DNA from: Gracilibacillus salinarum
GTDB taxonomy: Bacteria > Bacillota > Bacilli > Bacillales > Amphibacillaceae
NCBI RefSeq assembly: GCF_022919575.1
Contig: NZ_CP095071.1
Coordinates: forward strand, 1,426,001 to 1,490,000
Reading direction: 5' to 3'
Length of the DNA: 64,000 nt
Within the stretch, counting starts at the first letter, position 1. Each line of letters opens with the position of its first letter. Positions 8,283-17,280 of the stretch are shown piece after piece. The position numbers and the translations under genes are program-made. The notes beneath the pieces were generated by a model. That model made no database searches and was not told where the DNA came from. It saw only the letters and a list, made by a program, of their open reading frames with translations.

Positions 8283-9500
8283 CTACACCTCCTTTTCATG
8301 CAATAATTGATCAAGTAAGAATGCTGCCTCATCCTCGATGTCCTGTTTGTCTTCTTTATCCAGATTACTTAGCCATTTACGACCGTCAATATGTTGCCAT
8401 AACGGCTGATTGATTTGGTCGATTTCTGTTTCTTGCAATGCATCGTTTAACTCTTCCAGGAAACGGCCACCTTGCATCCATTGCGACCGCTTGGCTGCTT
8501 TATTCCACTTATAGTTGATGACGTAATTCTGGTGTGATGTTTGATTAAGGTAGTCAATCATTTCATCGATAAAACCTTGCGTAAACCAATGCTCACCATG
8601 CTCCGGTACTTGCTCAAAAGTCAACTGGGTCAGTATTTTTTCCTGTGGCTGCTGCAGTTGAAGCCGTTCTGCTATTTCTTCTGTTATGTTCGTTATGTCG
8701 GTCCAATCACTAGCATTTAGTTTCATTTTTCTAAATTCAATCGGTGACAATGGTATAAATTCCAGATTTGTCTGATTATCTGCCATCGTGACGATGTAAC
8801 ACCCTTTAGCACCTGTTTCCTTAGTGGATCGGCCTTGAATATTACCTGGATAAACAACCATCGGATCCTCAGCCAGTATTTCTCGTTTATGTATATGGCC
8901 TAATGCCCAGTAATCAAACCCTGACTGTTTCAAATCTGACAATTGAAAGGGAGCGTATATTGCATGCTCATTCGTGTTCTCATTACCTAAACTGCCATGT
9001 AATGTTGCGATATGGAAGCAATCATCGTTCGTTTTCTGATATTCCTCCACTTTATTGGTAAGAACGGCGCGATGCTGATAACTGAAGCCATACACCTTTG
9101 CCATTAATTGATCGTTTTTATAAAAAGGTATCTCTGCTACGTTTTCTGAGTCAAAAACATGAACATTGTCCGGATAATTGCGTGGAAAAGTCTGACTGCT
9201 CAGAAAATCATGATTACCAAAGGAAACAAAAGCGTGAATATTGTATGATTGCAGACGTTGAAAAGCATCGCGCAATGCCATGTGGGCCTGCATACTCTGC
9301 TGCTCCTGATCAAAAAGATCTCCCACCATGATGACAAAGTCAACTTCTAAATCTATTGCCTGTTCGATCAGCCGATCTAATGCCTTAAAGGTACTCTTTC
9401 TTATGTCAGTTAACCATTCCTCCGGTAAATTCTTCAACCCTTTAAACGGACTGTCTAAATGCAAATCCGCACAATGGATAAATTTGATTGCTTTCCCCAT
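8283..9500 (-). CDS. yhaO: YhaO DNA exonuclease (SbcD/Mre11-like)
   Basis: 405-residue calcineurin-like phosphoesterase, the nuclease partner of YhaN. Metal-binding motifs appear in order: HCADLHLDSPF (D, H; residues 9-19), VGDLFD (about 59), FGNHD (about 94), a TLHGSL motif and GHIHKRE near residue 200. The C-terminal half is the family's capping domain. First gene of the yhaO-yhaN-GNAT operon. The gap of about 120 bp to the divergent NERD gene must hold its promoter, which I could not pin down. Length is normal for the family (B. subtilis YhaO is about 408). Confidence 0.93.
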   Translation of the reverse strand: MGKAIKFIHCADLHLDSPFKGLKNLPEEWLTDIRKSTFKALDRLIEQAIDLEVDFVIMVGDLFDQEQQSMQAHMALRDAFQRLQSYNIHAFVSFGNHDFLSSQTFPRNYPDNVHVFDSENVAEIPFYKNDQLMAKVYGFSYQHRAVLTNKVEEYQKTNDDCFHIATLHGSLGNENTNEHAIYAPFQLSDLKQSGFDYWALGHIHKREILAEDPMVVYPGNIQGRSTKETGAKGCYIVTMADNQTNLEFIPLSPIEFRKMKLNASDWTDITNITEEIAERLQLQQPQEKILTQLTFEQVPEHGEHWFTQGFIDEMIDYLNQTSHQNYVINYKWNKAAKRSQWMQGGRFLEELNDALQETEIDQINQPLWQHIDGRKWLSNLDKEDKQDIEDEAAFLLDQLLHEKEV

Positions 9501-9578
9501 GTCTTTCCCTCCTATACCTCTATTTTAGCAGAGCACAAAACAGAATGCACGTTCGATTCTATTATATATGGAATTTTA

Positions 9579-9587
9579 TGCTAGAAT
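9579..9587 (+). promoter_or_regulatory. Candidate extended -10 of the NERD gene
   Basis: TGCTAGAAT is an extended -10 type element 34 bp before the start codon. The same TTTATGCTAGAATAA-like block recurs upstream of the acetyltransferase at 11.1 kb. No clear -35. Confidence 0.4.
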
Positions 9588-9621
9588 AAGGGTATAAATT
9601 GATTATAAAGGAGATCTAGCT

Positions 9622-10578
9622 TTGAAAAATGATTCCGTTCAGAAAAGTTACTACCTGATGCAATTGGAAGCTTTAGTACATCGCCTTAAGTTACAGAATA
9701 TCACGCAACAATTAGACGCTGCCCTTGGTAAAGAGCGGTCAGGTTACATCGGAGAGAACAAACTTCCCTATTACCTTTCTTTAGATTCTGAAGAGAAAAT
9801 CCTATTATATGGACTTCGCATTCCATGGCATGACCACTTTTTTCAGATCGATTGCCTGACTATTTACTTAAATAAGATATTTATTATAGAAGTGAAACAT
9901 ATGAAGGGGAAACTTTCATTAAACGAGGCTGATCAATTAGTTCAGGAAGTGGATGAGAATATGATCGAAGTATTTGACCATCCGCTGATCCAAGCACAAG
10001 TTCAACAGCAAAAACTAGAAGCAGTACTTCATATGCACAACCTCCAGCACCCTCCTATCTATTCTCTTGTTGTCTTCACGCATCCAAAGGCTAATCTCCA
10101 ATTTCAGCACCCAGATATGATAACGGCTCAACAATTACCAATCCGATTGAAAAGTTTATTACGATCTTCAGATTCTTCATCTTACTCAATTTCACACCTT
10201 AAAAAAATTGCAGTCTTTTTAACTAAGCACCACCGCGATCGCAAAGTAAACACACTCGAGAAATTTGGCATTCCTCCTAAACAAGTAATAAGGGGAGTAT
10301 TTTGTCCAAATTGCCAGCAGGTTAAGGCTAAGCGAATACATGGTACGTGGCAATGCCCAAAATGCGGTTTAAAGGACAAAACCATGCACATTCATGCATT
10401 AAGGGATTGGGCTTATATCTTCGGACCCACCATCACCAATAAACAAGCACGTTATTTTTTGGAAATCAATTCGATACATGTGGTAAGAAGATTAATGCTT
10501 TTGCTCCAGCTGCAGTTTTCAGGATATAAGAAGAACAGATGTTATCATCTAGAAAGCATCATGTATCACAGCTCGTAA
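9622..10578 (+). CDS. NERD domain protein with C-terminal zinc ribbon
   Basis: 318-residue protein. An N-terminal nuclease-related (NERD) domain (about residues 30-150) shows GENKLPYYL, QIDCLTIYLNKIFIIEVKHMKG (the restriction-like D..EVK core) and a conserved HPLIQAQVQQQKL helix. A zinc ribbon with two CPxC knuckles (CPNC..CPKC) lies at about residues 233-255. The family is linked to DNA processing, but no substrate is established. The start is TTG, preceded by AAAGGAGA (9607-9614). Divergent from yhaO; the next feature downstream is a TCGCGA array. Confidence 0.85.
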   Translation: MKNDSVQKSYYLMQLEALVHRLKLQNITQQLDAALGKERSGYIGENKLPYYLSLDSEEKILLYGLRIPWHDHFFQIDCLTIYLNKIFIIEVKHMKGKLSLNEADQLVQEVDENMIEVFDHPLIQAQVQQQKLEAVLHMHNLQHPPIYSLVVFTHPKANLQFQHPDMITAQQLPIRLKSLLRSSDSSSYSISHLKKIAVFLTKHHRDRKVNTLEKFGIPPKQVIRGVFCPNCQQVKAKRIHGTWQCPKCGLKDKTMHIHALRDWAYIFGPTITNKQARYFLEINSIHVVRRLMLLLQLQFSGYKKNRCYHLESIMYHSS

Positions 10579-10612
10579 AAACACGTTATTGACGAGGATT
10601 GCTCTTTTCACT

Positions 10613-11098
10613 CGTGATCTCTGCGATTATTCGCGAATCCCTCCTTTTATTCGCGATCTCTGTGATTTATTCGCGAATTCCTCCTTTTATTCGCGATCTC
10701 TGCAATTTATTCGCGAACTCCCCTTTTATTCGCGATCTCTGCAATTTATTCGCGAATCTCTCCTTTTATTCGCGATCTCTGTAATTTATTCGCGAATCTC
10801 TCCTTTTATTCGCGATCTCTGCAATTTATTCGCGAATCTCTCCTTTTATTCGCGATCTCTGCAATTTATTCGCGAATCTCTCCTTTTATTCGCGATCTCT
10901 GCAATTTATTCGCGAATCTCTCCTTTTATTCGCGATCTCTGCAATTTATTCGCGAATTACTCCTTTTATTCGCGATCTCTGCAATTTATTCGCGAATCTC
11001 TCCTTTTATTCGCGATCTCTGCAATTTATTCGCGAATTACTCCTTTTATTCGCGATCTCTGCAATTTATTCGCGAACTCCCCTTTTTATTCGCGAATT
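10613..11098 (+). repeat. Tandem 40-bp repeat, 24 TCGCGA sites at 20-bp spacing
   Basis: About twelve tandem copies of a 40-bp unit, each made of two related 20-bp halves: TTATTCGCGATCTCTGCAAT and TTATTCGCGAATCTCTCCTT. TCGCGA begins at 10631, 10651, 10671, 10691, 10711, 10730 and then every 20 bp to 11090, 24 sites in all. Central units are identical; variation sits at the ends. A six-frame reading gives a 182-residue ORF through it, which is a by-product of periodicity. It fills most of the 589 bp between the NERD gene and the acetyltransferase gene. No hairpin plus T-tract is seen. Confidence 0.95.
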
Positions 11099-11118
11099 CC
11101 AACAAATATGGATTTTCA

Positions 11119-11127
11119 TGCTAGAAT
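11119..11127 (+). promoter_or_regulatory. Candidate extended -10 of the acetyltransferase at 11.2 kb
   Basis: TGCTAGAAT in a context (TTTTCATGCTAGAATAA) nearly identical to that before the NERD gene. It lies 20 bp past the end of the TCGCGA array. Confidence 0.4.
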
Positions 11128-11167
11128 AAAAATATAAATGAACCAAACAAAAGGGGTGTGTTTAGCA

Positions 11168-11680
11168 ATGACGCTTCAATTAGTCAAACCTGACAAAAAC
11201 TGGTATTCTGCCTATCAATCATTCTATTTCGAATGGGATGAAAGCAAGGAAAAAATGATACCATGGGTTATTGCGCAATTTCCTGATGATATCGATAAAT
11301 TGCTAGCATTTTATGATGATCATCATAGCGGAAATATCCCACAGAACTGGGTACCGGACACAACGTATTGGCTCGTTGATGAAGCTAACGTGATCGGAGT
11401 GGTAAATATCCGACACTATTTAAATGATTTTTTGCTAGAATCAGGTGGTCACATCGGCTATGGCATTCGTCCAAGTGAACGACGGAAAGGTTATGCGACC
11501 ATCATGCTTCAATTAGCATTGAAAAAAGCAAAAGAATTAGGTATTAAAGAAACACTCGTTACATGTGATGCTGAAAACGTCGCGTCTAAGAAAGTGATTT
11601 TACGCAATGGCGGGAAAGCAGCTGATGATTATGTCGATAATGACGGGAATATTATTCACCGCTTTTGGATTGACGCCTAA
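11168..11680 (+). CDS. GNAT family N-acetyltransferase
   Basis: 170-residue acetyltransferase. The CoA-binding motif GIRPSERRKGYATIML (RxxGYA) lies at about residues 105-120, with the upstream beta strand GHIGYGI and the downstream ENVASKKVILRNGG typical of the RimJ/RimL-like GNAT branch. The acceptor is unknown. ATG 11168 is preferred over an earlier in-frame ATG at 11138 because AAAGGGGTG (11149-11157) lies between them at proper spacing. Monocistronic, convergent with yhaP, with a shared terminator. Confidence 0.85.
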   Translation: MTLQLVKPDKNWYSAYQSFYFEWDESKEKMIPWVIAQFPDDIDKLLAFYDDHHSGNIPQNWVPDTTYWLVDEANVIGVVNIRHYLNDFLLESGGHIGYGIRPSERRKGYATIMLQLALKKAKELGIKETLVTCDAENVASKKVILRNGGKAADDYVDNDGNIIHRFWIDA

Positions 11681-11687
11681 ATGGGAA

Positions 11688-11719
11688 AAGAGCTATTTCG
11701 CAACAGCGAAATAGCTCTT
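11688..11719. terminator. Bidirectional terminator between acetyltransferase and yhaP
   Basis: A perfect 14-bp stem AAGAGCTATTTCGC / GCGAAATAGCTCTT with an ACAA-type loop serves both convergent genes. Confidence 0.85.
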
Positions 11720-11721
11720 CA

Positions 11722-12981
11722 TTAATCTTTTTTAGATAACTGTAATGCTTTTTTGAAGTCTTTTAGAGAAGACGATGGGCCGTACATGAGAACGCCGCCT
11801 CGATAAATTTTTGCTCCAATTACGGCAAAAATAATGATGGAAGCAATTAAAATTAATATGCTTAGTCCCACTTCCCATATGGCAATATCGAGTAAACCAA
11901 CTCGCAAGAACATGGCCATCGGTGAGAAAAATGGAATATAAGATGAAACAACTACAAACGTTGAATCTGGTGAACTTAAGCCAAACATCGAAATCATGAA
12001 GGCTGCTACAATTAATAAAATAACAGGCATCATCAATTGCTGCACATCTTCCGTTCTGCTTACCAATGAACCAAGCATCGCGGACAGTGTAGCGTAGAGG
12101 AAATAGCCTAATAGGAAAAAGATGATCGCGTACACAAAAGTCGCGATATTAATATCAGATAAGCCAAAGGTTTCAAAAAATTCCCCGGCAAATTGATCTT
12201 GTTTCTGCGTAATCATAATATAACCAACTGCTAAAAATGCTACAATTTGCGTTAAACCTACGAGACCAATACCTAGAATCTTTGCAAACATTTGACTGAC
12301 GGGTGAAGAACTTGAAATTAATATTTCCATCACTCTCGACGTTTTTTCGTTGGCGATATCCATGGCGATCATATTTCCATAGGTGATAACCGCAAAGTAT
12401 AGTAAAAATAAGATAACATATACCAGACCACGTGCGCCGCTTAGTTCTTCTTCCGTTTTTACATCATCAGTACTTCCATCACCTGTAGCAATTAACTCAT
12501 TCTCAAACTGCACGGGTTCATAGATAGAAGCGATAATCGTCGGATCAATGCCTGATTGGTTAGTAGCCATTTCTACTTTAATCTGCTGTAATTGATTTTC
12601 TAATGAACCTTGCAGGGCTTGGTTAGAATAATCTGTACTATAGTAAGTTGCGCCAGGTAATCCATCTTCCGTTTCTTCGATTACTAACGCAGCTGTGTAA
12701 TCTTCATTCGTTACAGCTTCTTTCGCTTCGTCTAATGTGCCATCGAACGATTCTAATTCTACGTCAGATTCCAATCTTTCAGAAAGGACATCCACCAATT
12801 CTGTTTGCTCAGATACAACCGCTACACGATCTGTATCCTCTGAGTTGAACATCTCCATGATAGATTGAATATTGGAAAAAGCGACAATGAATACAAGAAA
12901 AATAGCAGTAGTGATAATAAATGATTTCGATTTAACTTTTGACAAATAGGTGTGACCAAATACGGTCCAAAACTTATTCAT
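11722..12981 (-). CDS. yhaP: ABC exporter permease YhaP (NatB-like)
   Basis: 419-residue ABC-2 type permease. One transmembrane helix lies near residues 20-40, then a large extracytoplasmic domain (about 45-190), then five or six helices to the C-terminus, the usual NatB/YhaP arrangement. It pairs with the ATPase YhaQ; the transported substrate is not known (NatAB exports sodium). ATG 12981 (protein begins MNKFWTVFGHTY) is preferred over ATG 13002 because family members start here and an AGGTGAG site precedes it. It overlaps the yhaQ stop by 8 nt, implying coupled translation. Confidence 0.88.
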   Translation of the reverse strand: MNKFWTVFGHTYLSKVKSKSFIITTAIFLVFIVAFSNIQSIMEMFNSEDTDRVAVVSEQTELVDVLSERLESDVELESFDGTLDEAKEAVTNEDYTAALVIEETEDGLPGATYYSTDYSNQALQGSLENQLQQIKVEMATNQSGIDPTIIASIYEPVQFENELIATGDGSTDDVKTEEELSGARGLVYVILFLLYFAVITYGNMIAMDIANEKTSRVMEILISSSSPVSQMFAKILGIGLVGLTQIVAFLAVGYIMITQKQDQFAGEFFETFGLSDINIATFVYAIIFFLLGYFLYATLSAMLGSLVSRTEDVQQLMMPVILLIVAAFMISMFGLSSPDSTFVVVSSYIPFFSPMAMFLRVGLLDIAIWEVGLSILILIASIIIFAVIGAKIYRGGVLMYGPSSSLKDFKKALQLSKKD

Positions 12982-13873
12982 AAGACTCACCTGCTTTCTC
13001 AATGAATATGTCGTTCAGACTCGGTTCATCCAACTCAAACTTACGTACAAAACCTTTGTTGGTGATTTCCTGTAACACACGCTGCGAGACATCCTCGTTT
13101 TCGATCTGGCACCAAACACCGTCGTGTACATGTTTAACTTTTACAACACCAGGTATTTGTTCAACAAATGATAAATCAAAATCCGCTTGAACGGTTAAAT
13201 TTTTCTTTCCGAATGAACGCTTAATTTCGCGAATGTTTCCGTGCAGGATTGGTTTACCATGCTGCATCATACATAAATGCTGACAAAGCTCTTCCACATG
13301 TTCCATCCGATGTGAAGAAAAGACGATCGAGGTACCGGATTCTTTTAATTCAACGACTGCTTCTTTTAACATTTCGACATTGACAGGGTCTAACCCGGTA
13401 AATGGCTCATCCAAAATCAACAATTTCGGCTTATGTATAACGGCAGAAATAAATTGAATTTTTTGCTGGTTTCCTTTTGATAATTCTTCTACTTTCTTAT
13501 CGAGATATTGCGGCACTTTTAACCGATCTAACCATTTCGTCAATTCTTCGAGAACGTCCTTCTTGTTCATACCTCGTAATTTACCTAAATAAATTAACTG
13601 GTCGCGCACCTTAAGCTTCGGGTATAAACCTCGCTCCTCCGGTAAATAGCCGATTACGTCACTTTTGCTGTAATCAATCGTTTCTCCATTCCATGTAATG
13701 CTCCCTGAAGTTTGATCAATCAAATTCAGAATCATTCGAAAGGTCGTCGTTTTGCCGGCCCCATTCGCACCGAGAAAACCAAAGATATTCTTCTCCGGAA
13801 TTTCGATAGACAGGTTATCAACAGCCGTAAACTGTCCGAACCTCTTCGTCACATTCTCTAATTTTAATGTCAT
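12974..13873 (-). CDS. yhaQ: ABC exporter ATPase YhaQ (NatA-like)
   Basis: 299-residue ATP-binding subunit. Walker A GANGAGKTT (about residues 34-42), signature ELSKGNQQK (about 137), Walker B KLLILDEPFTGLD and the switch His in VFSSHRM are all intact. The C-terminal ~80 residues form the extra domain common in NatA/YhaQ proteins. First gene of yhaQ-yhaP. The order and strand relative to yheA-yheB match the B. subtilis yha/yhe region. Confidence 0.92.
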   Translation of the reverse strand: MTLKLENVTKRFGQFTAVDNLSIEIPEKNIFGFLGANGAGKTTTFRMILNLIDQTSGSITWNGETIDYSKSDVIGYLPEERGLYPKLKVRDQLIYLGKLRGMNKKDVLEELTKWLDRLKVPQYLDKKVEELSKGNQQKIQFISAVIHKPKLLILDEPFTGLDPVNVEMLKEAVVELKESGTSIVFSSHRMEHVEELCQHLCMMQHGKPILHGNIREIKRSFGKKNLTVQADFDLSFVEQIPGVVKVKHVHDGVWCQIENEDVSQRVLQEITNKGFVRKFELDEPSLNDIFIEKAGESYE

Positions 13874-14229
13874 CGCTCTTCTCTCCCTTCTACTAGTAAT
13901 ACGACTTAGCGCTTAAAAAAGTTTCATTTGGTTCTGTAATTTATTATATGCTAGATTTCGCATAAAGAAAAACTTGACGTAAAGCCAGGCAACACTATAC
14001 ATTTGGCTCCTTTCTTTTTTAACCATACAAATCTCGATACAACGTATATAATAGCCTAGCATAAGGAATGATAATAAACTGTAATTACAGAATGCGGAGC
14101 AATTATCAGAAGCTTTGATACGTATATAATCTGGCAAAATAATCACATCGACATGCAGTTCCACTTCATATAATTCACATCTTCTTATTCTTTGTCTGTA
14201 ACATTTCCACCCTGCCCCGAAGTTAAGGA

Positions 14230-14692
14230 AAGCCGGGAAAGTTCACCCGGTCCTAACTAACAAAACAATATACAACTACCCATAATATGGATTATGTAAA
14301 CTAGCCATCGCTAGCCAAGCATCTATATTGAGATATTTAATGTGCTAGGATACCGCTCCGTCCAACCACTCCGCGTCCTGCGGGGCACGGCTGGAGCTAA
14401 CTTTGTGAAGAAGAACGCTTCACAAAGTGGATCTCCAGCACCTGCACAATCCCGCGGGAGTCTCCGTGGTTGGCCTACGCTAGGATGGGGGCTCTACAAT
14501 TTTTGTAAGAGCTAGTATATTGATCGTATACATATATAATAGCTATTGAAAAATGCTTAGAACCGCTGCTTTTTGCTGTTCCATACGTTGTAGCACTTCC
14601 CGAAAGCGTAGGAAATAGGCGGAGACTCCCGTGGTATCAGCGCGAGCTGAAGATCCACTTATGAAAGAAAAGAATTTTCTTTCATAAGTTAG
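14230..14692 (-). repeat. Post-terminator element, copy 3, distal part (split by intron)
   Basis: Distal flank with the hairpin CCGGGAAAGTTCACCCGG (14233-14250), inverted repeat ATAATATGGATTATG, then the core up to the intron junction at 14692. The left-arm hairpin is at about 14390-14445. In this copy the right arm has a short A/T hairpin (ACTTATGAAAGAAAA with TTTTCTTTCATAAGT) where other copies have a longer GC-rich arm. The ~410 bp between yhaQ and this flank hold nothing convincing. Confidence 0.85.
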
Positions 14693-16636
14693 GTCGAGTA
14701 AGCGGGAATACCCTTCTTTGCTAGAGTATTCCTCCCTCCTCACAGATCCGTGCGAGCGCTATTTACGCACACGGCTCCTCCTATCATCTTTCACAGAATA
14801 TACTTGATATGGGATCGTAAGTCATAGATACTGACCTTGATGGTGGGTAGCGGCAACGGGTACTTCTGTAGAAATAGTTGAAATTTATCCCAACTGAAGG
14901 ATTTTCGCTGACTTCTGCGATTCATCCATTTGTATATCAGTTGTTCCACTTTATATAGAAATTGTTCCACAGTGTGATAATTATCCGTGATACAATAATA
15001 ATTGTAATACCCTACTAGTGATTGGTACATTTTATACATGATGTCTTTGATGTCCATCGTTCGATGTGCTTTCAGCCAAGCTTTTTGTTTCTTCAGCTTG
15101 GATCGCACCTTCTTGTTACTAGTTTTCCTCTTTACGCGAAAGTTGCCTTTCTTGCTCTTTCCGCAGTAATGGGTAAAACCAAGAAAATCGAACGTGGACG
15201 GCTTTTTCTTGCCTTTACGCTTCGCATCTCTCATCGCATAGGGACCAACCGAAATAATCTTCGTTTTCTCCTCTGCTACTTCTAAGTCAAATTTATGCAG
15301 TCGATGAAGGAGCGCTCCATAAAATCGTTCGGCATCTTCTCTGTATTGAAAGCAACAAACAAAGTCATCCGCAAACCTCACCATATAGGCTTGTCCCCTA
15401 CATTGCTTCTTGACGGTCTTTTCAAACCAAAGATCAAGGACGTAATGTAAATATACGTTCGCTAATATCGGAGAGATGACGCCACCTTGTGGTGTTCCTT
15501 TTTCCGCATCAAAGTATTTCCCTTCCTCCATATAGCCGCCTTTTAGGAATCGAGCTATAATTTGTAGAAGTTTCGGGTCTTGAATACGATGTTGAAGGAA
15601 TTTCATCATCCAATCATGACTTACATTATCAAAGAATCCCTTAATATCTGCATCTACTATATAATTGGTCTTGCGCTTCTCGATATATACATTAAGTACC
15701 TTTAATGCATCATGACAGTTTCTCTGCGGGCGAAAGCCAAAAGAACAATCCAGAAAGTCATTCTCATAGATAGCGTTTAGTATTCTAGTGATTCCCTTTT
15801 GAACGATTTTGTCCTCGTGGTCTGGAATACCTAAAGGTCTTTTCTTCTTCGAACCTGGCTTATCAATATACGTGCGTTTAACTGGTACTGGTCGATAAGC
15901 CATTTTCTTTAAGCGATCCACTAAGTTTTCAATATTACGATCCAATTGTCTTTCATAATCGCCCTTTGTCACTTCTCTCACACCTACTGCTTTGTCCTTG
16001 GGTAGTTGATCGTGACATTGTTTGAGATTGTTCTCATTAAGCAGATGTACTAAGGATGTGAATGCAAAGTTCTTATCCTTTTTCGCTGATTCTGTTATCC
16101 TATTAAGTTTCGTTTCCATAATAATTCCACCTCTGTGTATGGATCATGTTTCCCTCGCAAGGTTGATGACAGGTAACGGGCTTTCCTCCATCGGCATTAC
16201 CCGATTTCATTGGTACTATACCGTTATCCGACTTCCCTTAAGCATTTGACAGCCCTCACTTTATTATCGCTTGTTCGTCATTACTCTTCTGAAGTATTTC
16301 CGTTCAGAGAGACCTAAAGGATCTCCCGAGTTGCCGCAACATATCCATGTGTAACGTGCCAAGGTCACCGACTCCGGAGAAGTTATCATCCTCTCACCTC
16401 TAACGTGGATGATAATGTTGTCTTCTGTGCTTCAGAACACATCGACCTTCTCGATTTTGGGCACATTTCGAAGCTCTATCCCTTCAACACTATGGTTTTC
16501 GGCCCGTTACCTCACTGTCTACGCTTAAAGGCATGTGTTGCCACATAACCCTCCAAGACTCGATACAAGTGAATGGTTAGTTCTTACTTGACGGGAATCC
16601 CACCCGCTATATGTTGCGACCTACGCTCGGTCGCAC
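14693..16636 (-). mobile_element. Group II intron with reverse transcriptase ORF
   Basis: About 1944 bp, read on the minus strand. The 5' end at 16636 starts GTGCGACCGAGC, the typical bacterial group II start. Downstream of the ORF, GAGCCGTGTGCG and CGCACGGATC (about 14746-14776) form a domain V-like hairpin, then a domain VI-like stem with GGAATAC/GTATTCC. The 3' end TTACTCGAC at 14693 fits the usual terminal AY. Both borders are set by comparison with uninterrupted copies: removal rejoins GTTAG to CTGAAGCCGTG. The insertion site on the intron strand is CACGGCTTCAG^CTAAC. Confidence 0.92.
14791..16119 (-). CDS. ltrA: Group II intron reverse transcriptase/maturase
   Basis: 442-residue multifunctional protein that splices and reverse-transcribes its host intron. 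RT motifs are in order: KPGSKKKRPLGIPDHEDKIV, FGFRP, DADIKGFFDNV, GTPQGGVISP, the catalytic VRFADDFV, and FLGFTH. The maturase X domain follows, with MYQSLVGYYNYYC. No HNH endonuclease domain is visible at the C-terminus, so retrohoming probably relies on other priming. The ORF occupies intron domain IV. Intact, with no frameshift, so the intron may be active. Confidence 0.93.
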   Translation of the reverse strand: METKLNRITESAKKDKNFAFTSLVHLLNENNLKQCHDQLPKDKAVGVREVTKGDYERQLDRNIENLVDRLKKMAYRPVPVKRTYIDKPGSKKKRPLGIPDHEDKIVQKGITRILNAIYENDFLDCSFGFRPQRNCHDALKVLNVYIEKRKTNYIVDADIKGFFDNVSHDWMMKFLQHRIQDPKLLQIIARFLKGGYMEEGKYFDAEKGTPQGGVISPILANVYLHYVLDLWFEKTVKKQCRGQAYMVRFADDFVCCFQYREDAERFYGALLHRLHKFDLEVAEEKTKIISVGPYAMRDAKRKGKKKPSTFDFLGFTHYCGKSKKGNFRVKRKTSNKKVRSKLKKQKAWLKAHRTMDIKDIMYKMYQSLVGYYNYYCITDNYHTVEQFLYKVEQLIYKWMNRRSQRKSFSWDKFQLFLQKYPLPLPTIKVSIYDLRSHIKYIL

Positions 16637-16813
16637 CTGAAGCCGTGCCCACAGGACGCGGAGCCTATTTCCGGAGCTTTGCTAAGCAGATAATCTATAT
16701 AAAAATTACCATTTGGCAACACAGATCAACTTTACATAATCCATATTATAGGAACTCAGCTTCATCTTCACTGGATTATTGCTGTGACTATACTTTTATA
16801 CTTTTCACCAGTC
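16637..16813 (-). repeat. Post-terminator element, copy 3, proximal part
   Basis: Resumes at CTGAAGCCGTGCCCACAGG, continues through TTTCCGGAGCTTTGCTAAGC to the inverted repeat CATAATCCATATTATAGG (core end near 16752), then the post-terminator flank (TGTGACTATACTTTTATAC) running into the yheA terminator. Without the intron the core would be about 529 bp. Confidence 0.85.
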
Positions 16814-16846
16814 AAAAAAAACTGCAGCGCTTTGCTGCAGTTTTTG
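16814..16846 (-). terminator. Terminator after yheA
   Basis: CTGCAGC/GCTGCAG stem with oligo-A on the left (T-tract on the minus strand) and oligo-T on the right. Confidence 0.85.
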
Positions 16847-16852
16847 TACTAT

Positions 16853-17206
16853 TTATTGTTGCTCGTTGGCACCATAAAGTTCTTCTAGTGGTTTCGTAAT
16901 GATTCTGCTAAGATCGTTAATTAACACGTTCACACGTTGTTCTTCTTCCATTAACTTAGAAATATCTTCATGTTGTTGAACAAGTTCTACTACTTGCTTT
17001 GCTTTTTCTACTTCTTCTTCGGTAATTTCCATACCTTGCATTTGTTTTTGCTGTAATTCTAATTGCGTGTTACGGAAATTATCGAACATTTGCTTAGAGT
17101 TTGGATCACTCATTACTTTATCGTAAGCTGCTTTTAAATCCTGATACTCTTCGCTTTCTGCAATAGCTTTTTCTAGTTCGTGTGCTGTGTCATAAACTTT
17201 TGACAT
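16853..17206 (-). CDS. yheA: YheA, YlbF/YmcA-family protein (UPF0342)
   Basis: 117-residue, all-helical, Glu/Gln-rich protein of the YlbF/YmcA fold group (UPF0342). Family hallmarks are YDTAHELEKAI near the N-terminus and FRNTQLELQQKQMQG in the middle. YlbF and YmcA modulate RNase Y, but YheA itself has no settled role. Last gene of a HAD-yheB-yheA series on the minus strand, 75 bp after yheB. Start preceded by AGGAGG. Confidence 0.93.
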   Translation of the reverse strand: MSKVYDTAHELEKAIAESEEYQDLKAAYDKVMSDPNSKQMFDNFRNTQLELQQKQMQGMEITEEEVEKAKQVVELVQQHEDISKLMEEEQRVNVLINDLSRIITKPLEELYGANEQQ

Positions 17207-17280
17207 AAATTGAAATCCTCCTAATTAAGTTGCCTTCATGCAAAAACTCTTACATGTTTCTTTACCACTATAACAGAGTT

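Noticed and set aside
10613..11098. CRISPR array
   Set aside because: There are no unique spacers; the unit is a continuous 40-bp tandem repeat, and no cas genes are near.
10589..11137. 182-residue ORF through the TCGCGA array
   Set aside because: The protein is a periodic by-product of the 40-bp repeat (13.3 codons); no ribosome site, and other frames are open too.
13913..14164. 83-residue minus-strand ORF upstream of yhaQ
   Set aside because: No ribosome site, no family resemblance, low-complexity A/T-rich sequence beside a repeat.
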